DNA of 64,000 nucleotides from Anthoceros angustus (taxonomy: Eukaryota; Streptophyta; Anthocerotopsida; Anthocerotales; Anthocerotaceae). The notes below the pieces were generated by a model that worked only from the letters and a program-made list of their open reading frames with translations, did not search any database and had not been told where the DNA came from. Within the stretch, counting starts at the first letter, position 1. Every line of letters begins with the position of its first letter. Positions 55,368-64,000 of this stretch are shown in pieces. The DNA lies in NCBI GenBank assembly GCA_010909165.1, contig MU008162.1, forward strand, positions 930,001 through 994,000, read 5' to 3'. The position numbers and the translations under genes are program-made.

Positions 55368-55776
55368 CTAAGGACACTTTGGGCCACCCCTGGCATTCCT
55401 CATGTTCTCGTAATAGGGGCATACGTCCTTGTTGCCGTAAGTCCCAGGCGGGACACAGTTGCACTTCTGGCAACACAGGAGGTAGTATTTGTGGCAAGGT
55501 TTTGATTTGCTGGCCTTGCTGCACCGAAAGTCGCAAGCTGGGGTACATTCTACAGAGGGAAGGCACATAAATTCCAGTCAGAGTGGAAGCAAAGAAACTG
55601 ATTCACAGTTCAACATGGCTTGAAGGTTGGAGCATTACCCAGGGCCTGTTTCTGGTGGTGCCCACCATGGCTGTGGTGGCCGCCGACAGGGTGATGGCCC
55701 TCAACACTCGCCTCATGCTGTGCTTTTGCATCCCCAGCATCAGAATCATTTGGTAGTTGCTCTCCAGTCACCGAAG
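55368..55776 (-). CDS. GASA/snakin (gibberellin-regulated) peptide, exons 2-3; first exon not found
   Basis: Exon 55549..55368 encodes the GASA domain: ECTPACDFRCSKASKSKPC, CCQKCNCVPPGTYGNKDVC and NARGGPKCP followed by a stop. Exon 55776..55639 precedes it (phase 1 junction, G|AA giving Glu) and encodes a variable region with a His-rich stretch (VEGHHPVGGHHSHGGHHQKQ). GASA proteins are small secreted cysteine-rich peptides with 12 Cys, linked to growth control and antimicrobial defence. Here only 10 of the 12 domain Cys remain: the fifth and the eleventh are Tyr (KYYLLCC and CPYYEN). Each needs one G-to-A change. No signal-peptide exon is seen between 55777 and the foldback repeat that starts near 55960. 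The gene may be broken, or exon 1 may lie beyond it. Confidence 0.8.
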
Positions 55777-55959
55777 CTATAACCCGGGCAAACAAAGGAC
55801 ACACAAGAGTCACCTCGTTCCTGTCTTGGTCAAGGGCGCTCCTTCGCAAAGAAATCGGTACTGCCTCGGCAACCTAATCAAATGGGGAACCCAAAGTTTG
55901 GGCAAATGGGCAAATGGTTCAAGTTAGTTTTTTGGAACAAGTCCAAATTTTTTTGGTTA

Positions 55960-57720
55960 GAATTGGTTTGGTGGAGATAGGCGAGGTGAACAGGTGCAAA
56001 TTGTTGAAGGAAAAATGCCTACCTAGGCGAGGTAAACAGGTGCAAATTGTTGAAGGAAAAATGCCTACCGTAGTAGGAAGCTGGAAAGCGATGTAAGAAT
56101 TGCAGGCGAAGCACTCTTTTTCCTCAATTTCGTACAGGAACTCAACAAGGAGACCATGACTAAGCCCACCACAACGAGGGGCAAGGAGGTGGCTGCCAAG
56201 GATGGGACGTCCACCAAGGGAGGTAGCAAAGGGAAGGATAAGAAATCTAGCAAAGGGAAGGATAAAAAATCTAAGGCAGGAGGTGCGGGCTCCGGGAAAT
56301 GGAAATTTGACATGCCGTAATTTACATGCTTTGCAGGTCAACTATCTTCTAGGAATCTTGCGGACTTTAGGCCCTGGGCAACAGAGGAAAACATCGAGTT
56401 GGTGTGGGTGTATGGAGGCACTGGTCTTACACCAACCTGGAATTAATTGAAGAGTGCTTTGCTAACTTGCACCAAACAGAGGAAGAATTGGCTGCTTTGC
56501 CAAACAGGAATATACGGCAAGTGTATGGCATGCCAGACAGTGAAGGTAGTGAGATCACCTTTATGGAAGGGACAAGTGGAGGAAAGCGTGCAACAATAGC
56601 AGACCTTCCTAAGGGAGCCTTCACATTCATGCAGGGAGGAATAAAGGCCAAGACCAAGAATGGATGGCGGACTGACTAGGTGCTGGAACCAAATGGAGGT
56701 TGTTCACGAAAATTGTCTTATGATTGGTAAGCAACCAGCGTGTATCATACTTCAGCACCACCTTCCTGCATTTCTTGTGGAAGGTAACTCAAGGAGCAGA
56801 GCCGGATTGGGGGTTGATCATGTATGAAGCTTACACCTTCCACCCCTTCCACCGGGAGAAGCTGCTGAAGCCTGAACCCCCAATCCGACTTTGCTCCTTG
56901 AGTTACCTTCCACAAGAAATGCAAGAAGGTGGTCAAGTAGATGTCATTGCTTACCAATCATAAGACAATTTCGTGAATCACTTAATTCCGACTCGTCACC
57001 ATCCATTCTTAGACTTGACCTTTATTCTTCCCTACATGATGTGAAGGCTCCCAGAAGGTCATGCTTTTGCACGCTTTCTCTGTCCCCATCTGATCCCACT
57101 ATCTTCTCGCCGTACACTTGCGTATACTCCTCAATGTCCAGCATCGTGGATCCGTCCATGCGTTCCTATCTGGCAAAGCAGCCAATTCTTCCTCTGTTTG
57201 GTGCAAGTTAGCAAAGCACTCTTCAATTAATTCCAGGTTGGTGTAAGACCAGTGCCTCCATACACCCACTCCAATCGGATGTTTTCTCACGCCTAGAGTT
57301 AAAGTCCGCAGGTCCTGGCGGTGACATATGAAAGCATGAGGCGGCAAATTTACTTTAGCTCTCCTTAGACTTTATCCTTCCCTTTGCTACCTTGGTGGAC
57401 GTGCCAAGGAAACTTTTTATCCTTCCCTTTGCTACCTCCCTTGGTGGACGTGCCAAGGAAACTTTTTATCCTTCCCTTTGCTACCTCCCTTGGTGGACGT
57501 CCCATCCTTGGCAGCCACCTCCTTGCCCCTCATTGTGATGGGCTTAGTCATGGCCTCCTTGTTAAGTTCTTGCACGAAATTGAGGAAAAGGAGTACTTCG
57601 CTTGCAATTCTTACACCACTTGCTAGCTTCCTACTACCACGGTAGGCGTTTTTCCTTCTCAACAATTTGCACCTGCTCACCTCGCCTAGGACCTTGCTCT
57701 TGCTCTCAACCACTTGGCCC
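55960..57720. repeat. Large foldback inverted repeat, arms about 850 bp, centre near 56840
   Basis: The left arm (from GGCGAGGTGAACAGGTGCAAA) returns in reverse complement up to about 57690. Matching blocks include GGGCAAGGAGGTGGCTGCCA (56179) with its complement near 57520. GTGTATGGAGGCACTGGTC (56407) matches its complement near 57255, and GGAAGGTAACTCAAGGAGCA (56777) matches near 56910. A short spacer lies at the centre. The left arm holds a 45-bp tandem repeat (AATTGTTGAAGGAAAAATGCC) and the right arm a threefold TTTTTATCCTTCCCTTTGC repeat. Coding-like frames (RGKEVAAKDGTSTKGGSKGK, LELIEECFANLHQTEEELAA) appear in both arms; the family is not recognised. It could be a foldback transposon or an inverted duplication of an older gene. 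Confidence 0.85.
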
Positions 57721-59010
57721 TTACACCTTGGCTCTTCCAAACCCCAACTCCTCCTGTTGTGAGTTGCAAGGGAAACCTCACCCTCTTATACTTGTCACAG
57801 CGATTTGGGAGCTCTCCCTTCGCGATTTCCTTGCAATCATGCCACGCTCCACCCTCCCGGACGCCCTCACGAGCTTGGCAAGTGTTGGGTTACGCCCCAA
57901 CCTTCCTATTCCTTCTCTTCTCCTCTTTTTTTTTCCTGCGCTCTCTCTTGGCGCTTGGCGGATTTCCGCTTCCTTGCTTAGCTCACGCCTTCCTTCTCCT
58001 CCTCGTCACAGGCGCGTGTTCGGCACGATGGTGTGTGGGCGTTCTTCGCTGCCTGGATGATGGCGGCGCCTTCCTACAGTGAGGGCGTCTTCCTTGAGTT
58101 TTAGAGATGTGGCCTCCTATGGACACATGCAGCCACTTTTATAGATCACTCAAGGTTAGAAAAAGTAACTGCCATTCTATCCCACCCTTGGATGTATGCC
58201 ACGTGGCACCTTTCCCCACCATTGTTAGTTTCTTAATCCCTTTGTTGTAATATCATTTTTTCCTTATTTTCCTAATTTTTATTTACTAAAAATTAGCCTC
58301 TAATTTTCTAATTACGTTCTAATTAGTGGTTGTGATAATTGGAGGAGTTCAACCACGTTCAACCGTTCAACCAGGATCTCCTCTACAACTGCCAAAGCTA
58401 ACAGGAGCTTCACCTTAGACTGTCTGCCCGAGCAAGCCCTGCCTCCTGGCCTTATGCAGCCCTCATAGCCGTGGAGTAGAGTCTCGCCAAAGCCAGTGGT
58501 GCTGCAGTACTTGAGCCATAATCAATCACCTCATTTCCATTGACGAATGAAGGTCAGAGTCCTTGAACCTGCAGACCCAACAACCGGGCGGCGGCAAGCT
58601 TAAGGCAACTGATTCTGCAGGCACGAGGGACCTGATGCATCAAGTGGGCTCACGGGCAGTAATGCCGGAGCCCAGCACTGAACGGAGTCACGGGCACGCA
58701 TTCGTTCCCTCCTGCACATGTGTCGGCCATGGCAGAAGCATCCCTGCTCGTACGCACCAGTTGAAAGTGCAGGCAAATTACTCGCCTCTCATGCGACCCA
58801 TCATCGCCCGCGGTTCCGTTGAATCGTGCGAAACGCCGCTTGACCAAAGCATATCCCCGTAGTACAGATACGCATCGTTAAGGGCTCTGACAGGGAGAGA
58901 ACGGAAGCCACGTTCTCTGTGGGTCGTGAAAGCTAAACAATCCGGCATCTACAGGGCAGAGAGCAAAAGCAACCGGGGGCGGCGAGACTCGAGGGAAGCG
59001 AGGATGGGCC
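57721..59010. other. Intergenic, no gene recognised
   Basis: Open frames at 57714-58082 and 58563-58862 show no domain. The DNA from 58140 to 58340 is AT-rich. The last few hundred bases must include the promoter and 5' UTR of the proton channel at 59011. Confidence 0.35.
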
Positions 59011-60021
59011 ATGGGGTCCAAATCCAGCAACTTTCCTGGGCAAAGCTCGACGTCTCCGCCAGCGTCTCCTCCATCACCGCCTCCTCCTTCTCAGTCTCCT
59101 TATTCTCCTTCTCTGTCCCCGCCTTCTGGTGCAGGAGCCGGAGAGGAGGGAGCTACGGCTATGGCGAGAGATGGGTCCGCGGGCCTGTTGACCCAGGAGG
59201 AGAAGGAGGAGGCGAAGACCGGGGAGGGGGATACGGAGTGGGATGATCTCAAGGCGTCCTTGGCGCATGTGACGGATGTGTGGAGGGTGCGGGCGCAGGG
59301 GGCTCATGCGGCCTGGGTGGCAACCCAGAGGAGGGGGGAGGGCAGGGCGGAGTGGAGGGTTACCCTGGGGGAGGCTCTCGAATCCACCACAACCCATGTG
59401 CTCATCGTGGTGCTGCTGTTGGTGGATCTGCTGGCCACGGCCATCGACATTCTGAAGGAGATCCACGTGAACCACGAGGACCTCAGGGACTGCATCGAGC
59501 GGGTGGAGTCCTGCTACGTGCCCTCCAGCTTCGAGCAGCGGGAGCCTCCCTGGGAGTGGCTGGGATATGTGGGGATCGCCATCCTGCTGGTGTTGCTGCT
59601 CAATGTTATTGGGTTGTTGGTGGCGTTCGGGAAATCCTTCTTCTCGCACCCGGGATATGTGCTGGATCTCATCGTGGTGGTCACGGCCTTGAGTTTGGAG
59701 ATCTTCCTGGAGGCGGATACTGCGGGGTTGCTTGTCATCCTCACCTTGTGGCGAATCGTCAGGGTCGCCCACGGCATCTTCTGTGTCACAGACGAGGCCT
59801 GGGACAGCGAGGTGAAGAAGCTGGAGGAGAGGTTGCAGGCCGTGGAATCCTCTCACAAGAAAGATCTGGAGCTGCTCAAAGAGCGGGAGGAGCGCATCGC
59901 AAGTCTGGAGTACCAGTATGCCCAGAAGGAGCGGTATGGCGAGCTCGTGCTAAACGAAGAAAAGCGTAACGAGGATCGCTTGTACCGTGCAAGCCTTAGA
60001 AGAGACGAAGAGGATTCCTGA
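59011..60021 (+). CDS. Voltage-gated proton channel (Hv1 type), single exon, 336 aa
   Basis: A four-helix voltage-sensor protein without a separate pore domain. Residues 1-60 are Ser/Pro-rich and begin MGSKSS, a possible myristoylation site. S1 is about 128-147 (HVLIVVLLLVDLLATAIDIL); D139 aligns with the selectivity Asp (D112) of human Hv1. S2 is about 183-206. S3 is 217-234 (LDLIVVVTALSLEIFLEAD). S4 is 239-256 with LTLWRIVRVAHGIF; R248 and R251 correspond to the second and third gating Arg, while the first is Thr (T245). A coiled coil (KKLEERLQAVESSHKKDLEL onward, about 265-310) should allow dimers. Such channels pass protons outward across the plasma membrane in animals and algae, and plant homologues have been described. 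Length and topology are normal, so I regard it as functional. The start at 59011 gives the whole N-terminal region. Confidence 0.88.
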   Translation: MGSKSSNFPGQSSTSPPASPPSPPPPSQSPYSPSLSPPSGAGAGEEGATAMARDGSAGLLTQEEKEEAKTGEGDTEWDDLKASLAHVTDVWRVRAQGAHAAWVATQRRGEGRAEWRVTLGEALESTTTHVLIVVLLLVDLLATAIDILKEIHVNHEDLRDCIERVESCYVPSSFEQREPPWEWLGYVGIAILLVLLLNVIGLLVAFGKSFFSHPGYVLDLIVVVTALSLEIFLEADTAGLLVILTLWRIVRVAHGIFCVTDEAWDSEVKKLEERLQAVESSHKKDLELLKEREERIASLEYQYAQKERYGELVLNEEKRNEDRLYRASLRRDEEDS

Positions 60022-60688
60022 ATAGTGACGGGCCTCACCATGTCCTTGTTCTTGCTCACTCCTTGTTGCGTGTTTTTCTTGTTTGTATTCTGTCTGGTCT
60101 TCGTAGCAAGTGTTCATTTCATTGTTCACTTATTCTTGTCATCTGCTCAGCAGGAACAGACAAGAGGCAATTGGCAAATTGCGTGTTCGAAGCTGAGCAG
60201 ACTTACATAGATGTACGTTCGTATCTATAGAATCTCGTGTCATGTTTTGACAGATGTTTGATTCAATCAATTTCTTCCATCTGAATGCCTCTAAAGTCCT
60301 ACAGCCTTCCACATTCACTGAGTGGTGGCCAACAAGATAGAATCTCCAAATGATATGCTGAGCTTTATCTTCCAATGAATGAGTTCTGTCAGCCAGAGCA
60401 TTATCCTCTTCCAGTAAGCTGCCTGTTCCAAACGTTGAGCTTGCCTTGCCAGGTGCACAGTTTGGACTGTCGCTGGGAAGAACCTAACACAAGCCTAATC
60501 CAATGCACTCACAGTCTCGAGCTATGTAGTGTACAAGTTCTAATACAACGCACACACTCTATCTAGTGTACAAGAACTTGTGAACGTTGTGTGAAGGGCG
60601 AGATGCAAGAATGATGGGCGGAGCTTGAGCAGCTGCAGGGAAGAAGATCCTCGAAGTTGGCAAATTTGCAGCAAGACGTAGTACGGCC
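60022..60688. other. Convergent 3' region between the proton channel and the receptor kinase
   Basis: No gene is seen. Both neighbouring genes end here (stops at 60021 on the plus strand and 60689 on the minus strand), so the stretch holds two 3' UTRs. Confidence 0.5.
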
Positions 60689-63600
60689 CTACTCCTCGAG
60701 GATGTCGTGGAGGAGGTGGTCGGGACCGCCTTGCAGGTCCTGGAGCCCCTTGACGATGTCGGACATGTTGGGTCTCTTGGCGCCGGCCTCCTCGCAGCAG
60801 GAGATGGCGAGCTGCAGGAACCTGGTGAGATCGGCGGCGGATGGGCCGGTGCCAACGACGACGGGATCGAGTGCCTCGGACTGCCGGCCCTGCTTGAGCA
60901 GAAGCCTTACCCACTCCACCAAATTCCCAACACGATTGTCCCTGGAGAACACGCCGACAGGCCGCTTCCCGGTTGCCAGCTCCAGCAACACGACCCCGAA
61001 GGAGTACACATCGCCCTTCACAGTAGCCCGCCATGTCTGGCTGTACTCGGGCGGGACATAGCCCAGCGTCCCGGCCACCGTGGTGCTCACGTGCGTGTCG
61101 TCCACGTCCATGAGCCTGGCCAGCCCGAAATCCGTGACATGGGCATTGAAGAACTCGTCGAGCAGGATGTTGGACGCCTTCATGTCCCGGTGGATGATGA
61201 GCGGGGAGCAGGCGTTGTGCAGGAAGTCGAGCCCCCGGGCAGTCCCGATGGCGATCTTGAGCCGCTTGGGCCAGTCCATTTGATCCGAGCCCCCTTCCTT
61301 CTCGTGCAGCCACTCCTCCAGGCTCCCGTTCTTCATGCACTTGTACACCAGGATCCGCTCCCTCCCGAAGCAGCAGTAGCCCATCAATGGAACCAGATTC
61401 TCGTGCTTCAGCCGGCCCAATGTCTCCATCTCTGCCTTGAACTCCCGGATCCCCTGCGGCCCGTCCTGGGTGAGCTTCTTGATGGCCACCACCGACCCAT
61501 TCGCCAGCCGAGCCTTGTACACCGTCCCAAACCCACCGCTGCCGAGGACGTTGGCCTCGTCGAATCCGTTCGTCGCCGTCACCAGATCCTCGTACGTGAG
61601 CGCCGGGAGAGACTCCGCCATCTTGAAGATGGAGACGTGGGTCTTCATCCGAGACGTGAAGAGCTGGCTGTCCCGATCGACCTTGGCGAAGCTCACTTCC
61701 GACTGGCGAGCAGAGAGCGATCGACGCCGGGAAACCATCGCCCAGGCAGAGCAGGCTGCGAGGAAGAGGACGCTGAGAGTCCCGGCCATGCTAACGCCCA
61801 CAATCGCGAGCGTGGAAAACCGGCCGCGACCGGCGGCTCCCGGTATCACCGCCCCGGCGACCGGCGGCACCGGTGTGAGCGAGTTCTCGCAGAGCGGGAG
61901 ATGGGAGTTGGAGTAGTTGGAGTCGCGGAATCCCTGGATGTTGCCCAAGGTGAGCCCGCAGTCGGCCCAGTATGGGCTGACGCCGAAGGTGAAGAATTGC
62001 GGGCCGGTGGGGATCGGGCCGGTGAGATGGACGTTGTAGGAGACGTTGAACTGGGTAAGGAGATTCAGGTTCCCGAGTCCTGGCGGGATCGGGCCGCTGA
62101 GGTTGTTGAAGCTGAGGTCGATCTGGATGATGCATCTGAGGTCGGCCAGGGTCGGGGGAATCTCGCCGCTGAGGAGGTTGTGGGAGACGTTGAACTTGGA
62201 GAGCACCAGGGAGGAGGAGAAGGCGTCGGGGATGGGGCCTGAGAGGAAGTTTTCTTGGAAGAACATGAACCCCAGGTTGGTGGAGTTGGCGATGATGGCC
62301 TCCGGGATGGAGCCGGTAATCTGGTTGTGCGTGAGCTCGATGTAGCCTTGCGTGGGCCTGGGCTGGCAGGGATTCACAACAGCATTGCCGGTGAGAATCA
62401 CGTTCCAGAAGGTCTTGCATCTCTCGTACTTGAGGTTCTCCTGGATGAAGCTGGTGAGCCCGCCCGGGACCCAGCGGGCGATGATAGAGCACTCCCCGAT
62501 GTAGGCAGGGTAGATGTGCGGGGAGAGCTTGTTCTTGTCGAAGCGCTCGGAGGCCTTGTTCCCCATGGTGTGGAGCGAGTCGGGGATGGTGCCGTTGATG
62601 CTGTTGCGGACCGCATTGAACCAGACCAGGCTGCTGGCGTTCCCGAGCTCGGGGGGGATGGGGCCTGAGATGCGGTTGATCCCTAGCCCTAGCCAGAGGA
62701 GCTGGCTCAGCTCCCCGAGCTGTGGCGGGATGGGGCCCTCGATGAGGTTGTAGGACAGGTCCAGGATCTGGAGGTCGGAGAGGAAGGAGACTTCTGCCGG
62801 GATGGGGCCGGAGAGGTTGTTCCCGGCCAGGATGAGGTGGTCCAGGTTGGTGAGGTGGAAGAGCTGGGTCGGAATGGGGCCGTAGAGGCTGCTGTGGCTC
62901 AGATCCAGGTATGTGAGGTTGGAGAGGAGGCCGAGTTCGGGGGGGAGAGGAGCTGGATCGAAGGAGTTCAGGCTGAGGACGAGAACCCGGAGGCTGGAGA
63001 TGGTGCTGAGGTAGGGTCCTGGGTGCGGGCCGGTGAAGAAGTTGTTGTGGAATTCCAGGAAGGTGAGAGCCTGGTTGGAGGAGAAGTGGTCGGTGATGTC
63101 GCCCGTGAACAGGTTCTTCCCCAGCGCCAGGGTCTGCAGAGCTGACATGTTGGAGAAGATCTTGGGGAGCGTGCCGTTGAGGAGGTTGGCTTGCAGGTTG
63201 AGCAGCCGGAGGTTGAAGCAGCTTCCGAGCTCCAAGGGCAGCGGGCCTGCCAGATTGTTGAAGGAAATGTCCAAGATCTGAAAGGCAGCGCAGTGGGCGA
63301 GGAGGTCCGGGGAGAGGGGTCCTGAGAACAGGTTCTGCTGCAGGGCTATCTTCTGGAGCGATGGAAGCTGGCCGAGAGACAAAGGAATTTCTCCTGCGAT
63401 GGAGTTGGAGGAGAGATCCAGGACGCGGAGGTTGGTGCAGCTCAGGGCGAAGTCTGGGGGCAGAGGTCCTGAGAGCCCGATGCCGTTCAGGTTCAGCTGC
63501 TGGAGGCTCGGGCAGGCGGAGAGGAAGCTGTCGGGGAGGCTCCCGTTGAAGCTGTTCTGCGCCAGGACCAGGACCTGGAGGCTGGGGAGGCGGGGGATGA

Positions 63601-64000
63601 AGGAGGGAGGGAGCCGTTGAGGTCGTTGTAGGACAGGTCCAGGGAGGTGAGCGCGGTGCAGAGCCCGAGCTCGTCCGGGATGCTAGCATTGAAGAGATTG
63701 AGGGACAGGGAGAGGTTGGCCAGGGCCGGGAGGGTGGAGAATCCGGACGGGATGGGGCCAGCAAGACTGAGGTTGACCAGGCTCACGCTGCTCACCCGGC
63801 TCTCCCCTCCCCACAGCGCACATCCCACTCCCCGCCACTGGCACACGTTGTCGGTGGTGTTCCCTCCCAGGAAAGCAGAATGTCTGTCACGCTCGCGTTG
63901 GCCTGCAGCAGCTGCTTCTTGATCCCCAGCAGGGCCTGCGCGTCCTGCACCAAGCCCGGGCTGCTGGCCTGCTGCAGCCGCCTGCCATGGCCATGGCCTC
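60689..64000 (-). CDS. LRR receptor-like kinase, subfamily X type (BRI1/PSKR/PSY1R/EMS1-like), 5'-truncated, two frameshifts
   Basis: From the right edge the minus strand reads LVQDAQALLGIKKQLLQANA, the N-terminal LRR cap. Next is VCQWRGVGC, then about twenty LRRs of the plant extracellular type (NxLxGxIPxxLGxLxxL). Near 62520-62380 the repeats are broken by a Cys-containing island (YIGECSIIARW, NPCQP). A membrane helix (AIVGVSMAGTLSVLFLAA) lies near 61800. The kinase (about 61590-60750) has GSGGFGTVYKA, VAIKKL, HRDMKASN, DFGLAR and GTLGYVPPEYS, all catalytic residues present, of the RD type. Family members perceive peptides or steroids at the plasma membrane. The frame shifts by one base near 63867 (a G run) and near 63600 (PPS|FIPRL), each as if one base were missing. 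The remaining 2.9 kb are perfectly open, which fits sequence error better than decay. The signal peptide lies outside the window. Confidence 0.88.

Noticed and set aside
59074-59856. 260-codon minus-strand frame opposite the proton channel
   Set aside because: Gln/His/Arg-rich shadow of the sense gene.
60707-62242. 511-codon plus-strand frame opposite the receptor kinase
   Set aside because: It is the antisense shadow of the LRR and kinase coding sequence with biased codons; no domain.
61791-63764. 657-codon minus-strand frame overlapping the receptor kinase
   Set aside because: It is the same DNA in another frame, Pro/Arg/Leu-rich, while the LRR and kinase frame is the real one.
1-64000. 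CRISPR array, bacterial operons, riboswitches
   Set aside because: Spliced plant genes throughout; repeats are minisatellites or duplications without regular unique spacers.

Overview
The window reads as nuclear DNA of a land plant. Supporting evidence: spliced genes of plant-specific or plant-typical families (a PIRL leucine-rich-repeat protein, a GASA/snakin peptide, an LRR-X receptor kinase, a plant BRO1-domain protein, GDSL esterases), plant Ty3/gypsy retroelements primed by tRNA-Asp, and interstitial TTTAGGG-type repeats. GC-rich exons and the type of non-LTR reverse transcriptase hint at a non-seed plant (bryophyte, lycophyte or fern). That placement is a guess; the sequence alone does not prove it.

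Layout. 1-0.86 kb: 5' end of a TEX2-like SMP lipid-transfer gene on the minus strand, running off the left edge. 1.4-2.3 kb: a minisatellite and a telomere-like repeat field. 2.3-24.3 kb: an old non-LTR retroelement (plus strand), split by an 18.9 kb Ty3/gypsy element (minus strand). The gypsy element has 4.7 and 5.7 kb LTRs, a PBS, a PPT and a CTCG target duplication. Removing it restores the reading frame of the host retroelement. Its internal region is badly broken and carries the RT region three times. 24.4-25.2 kb: an inverted second 3' end of the non-LTR family. 27.4-29.4 kb: a complete three-exon PIRL gene. 31.8-42 kb: a decayed area with minisatellites, several GDSL-esterase fragments, a gypsy remnant and an unusual AT-rich intronless GDSL copy. 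44.3-47.6 kb: a complete 11-exon BRO1-domain gene with a GC-AG intron. 49.9-52.3 kb: a PIF/Harbinger DNA transposon with convergent transposase and Myb/SANT genes. 53.2-53.6 kb: a tRNA-derived SINE with a TTC tail. 54.3-54.8 kb: a three-exon KXD1 gene. 55.4-55.8 kb: a GASA gene lacking its first exon, next to a 1.76 kb foldback inverted repeat. 59.0-60.0 kb: a single-exon voltage-gated proton channel. 60.7-64 kb: an LRR receptor kinase on the minus strand with two single-base frameshifts, running off the right edge.

The host genes belong to unrelated pathways (lipid transfer, ESCRT-linked trafficking, BLOC/BORC-like complexes, proton flux, peptide and receptor signalling), and there is no sign of an operon-like unit. 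I did not find a clearly new multi-gene system. The most unusual items are: the indel-dominated divergence and stepwise tandem duplications inside the gypsy element; the foldback repeat beside a GASA gene that has lost two conserved cysteines; the frameshifted AT-rich GDSL copy; and the many near-perfect 30-115 bp tandem duplications scattered across the window.
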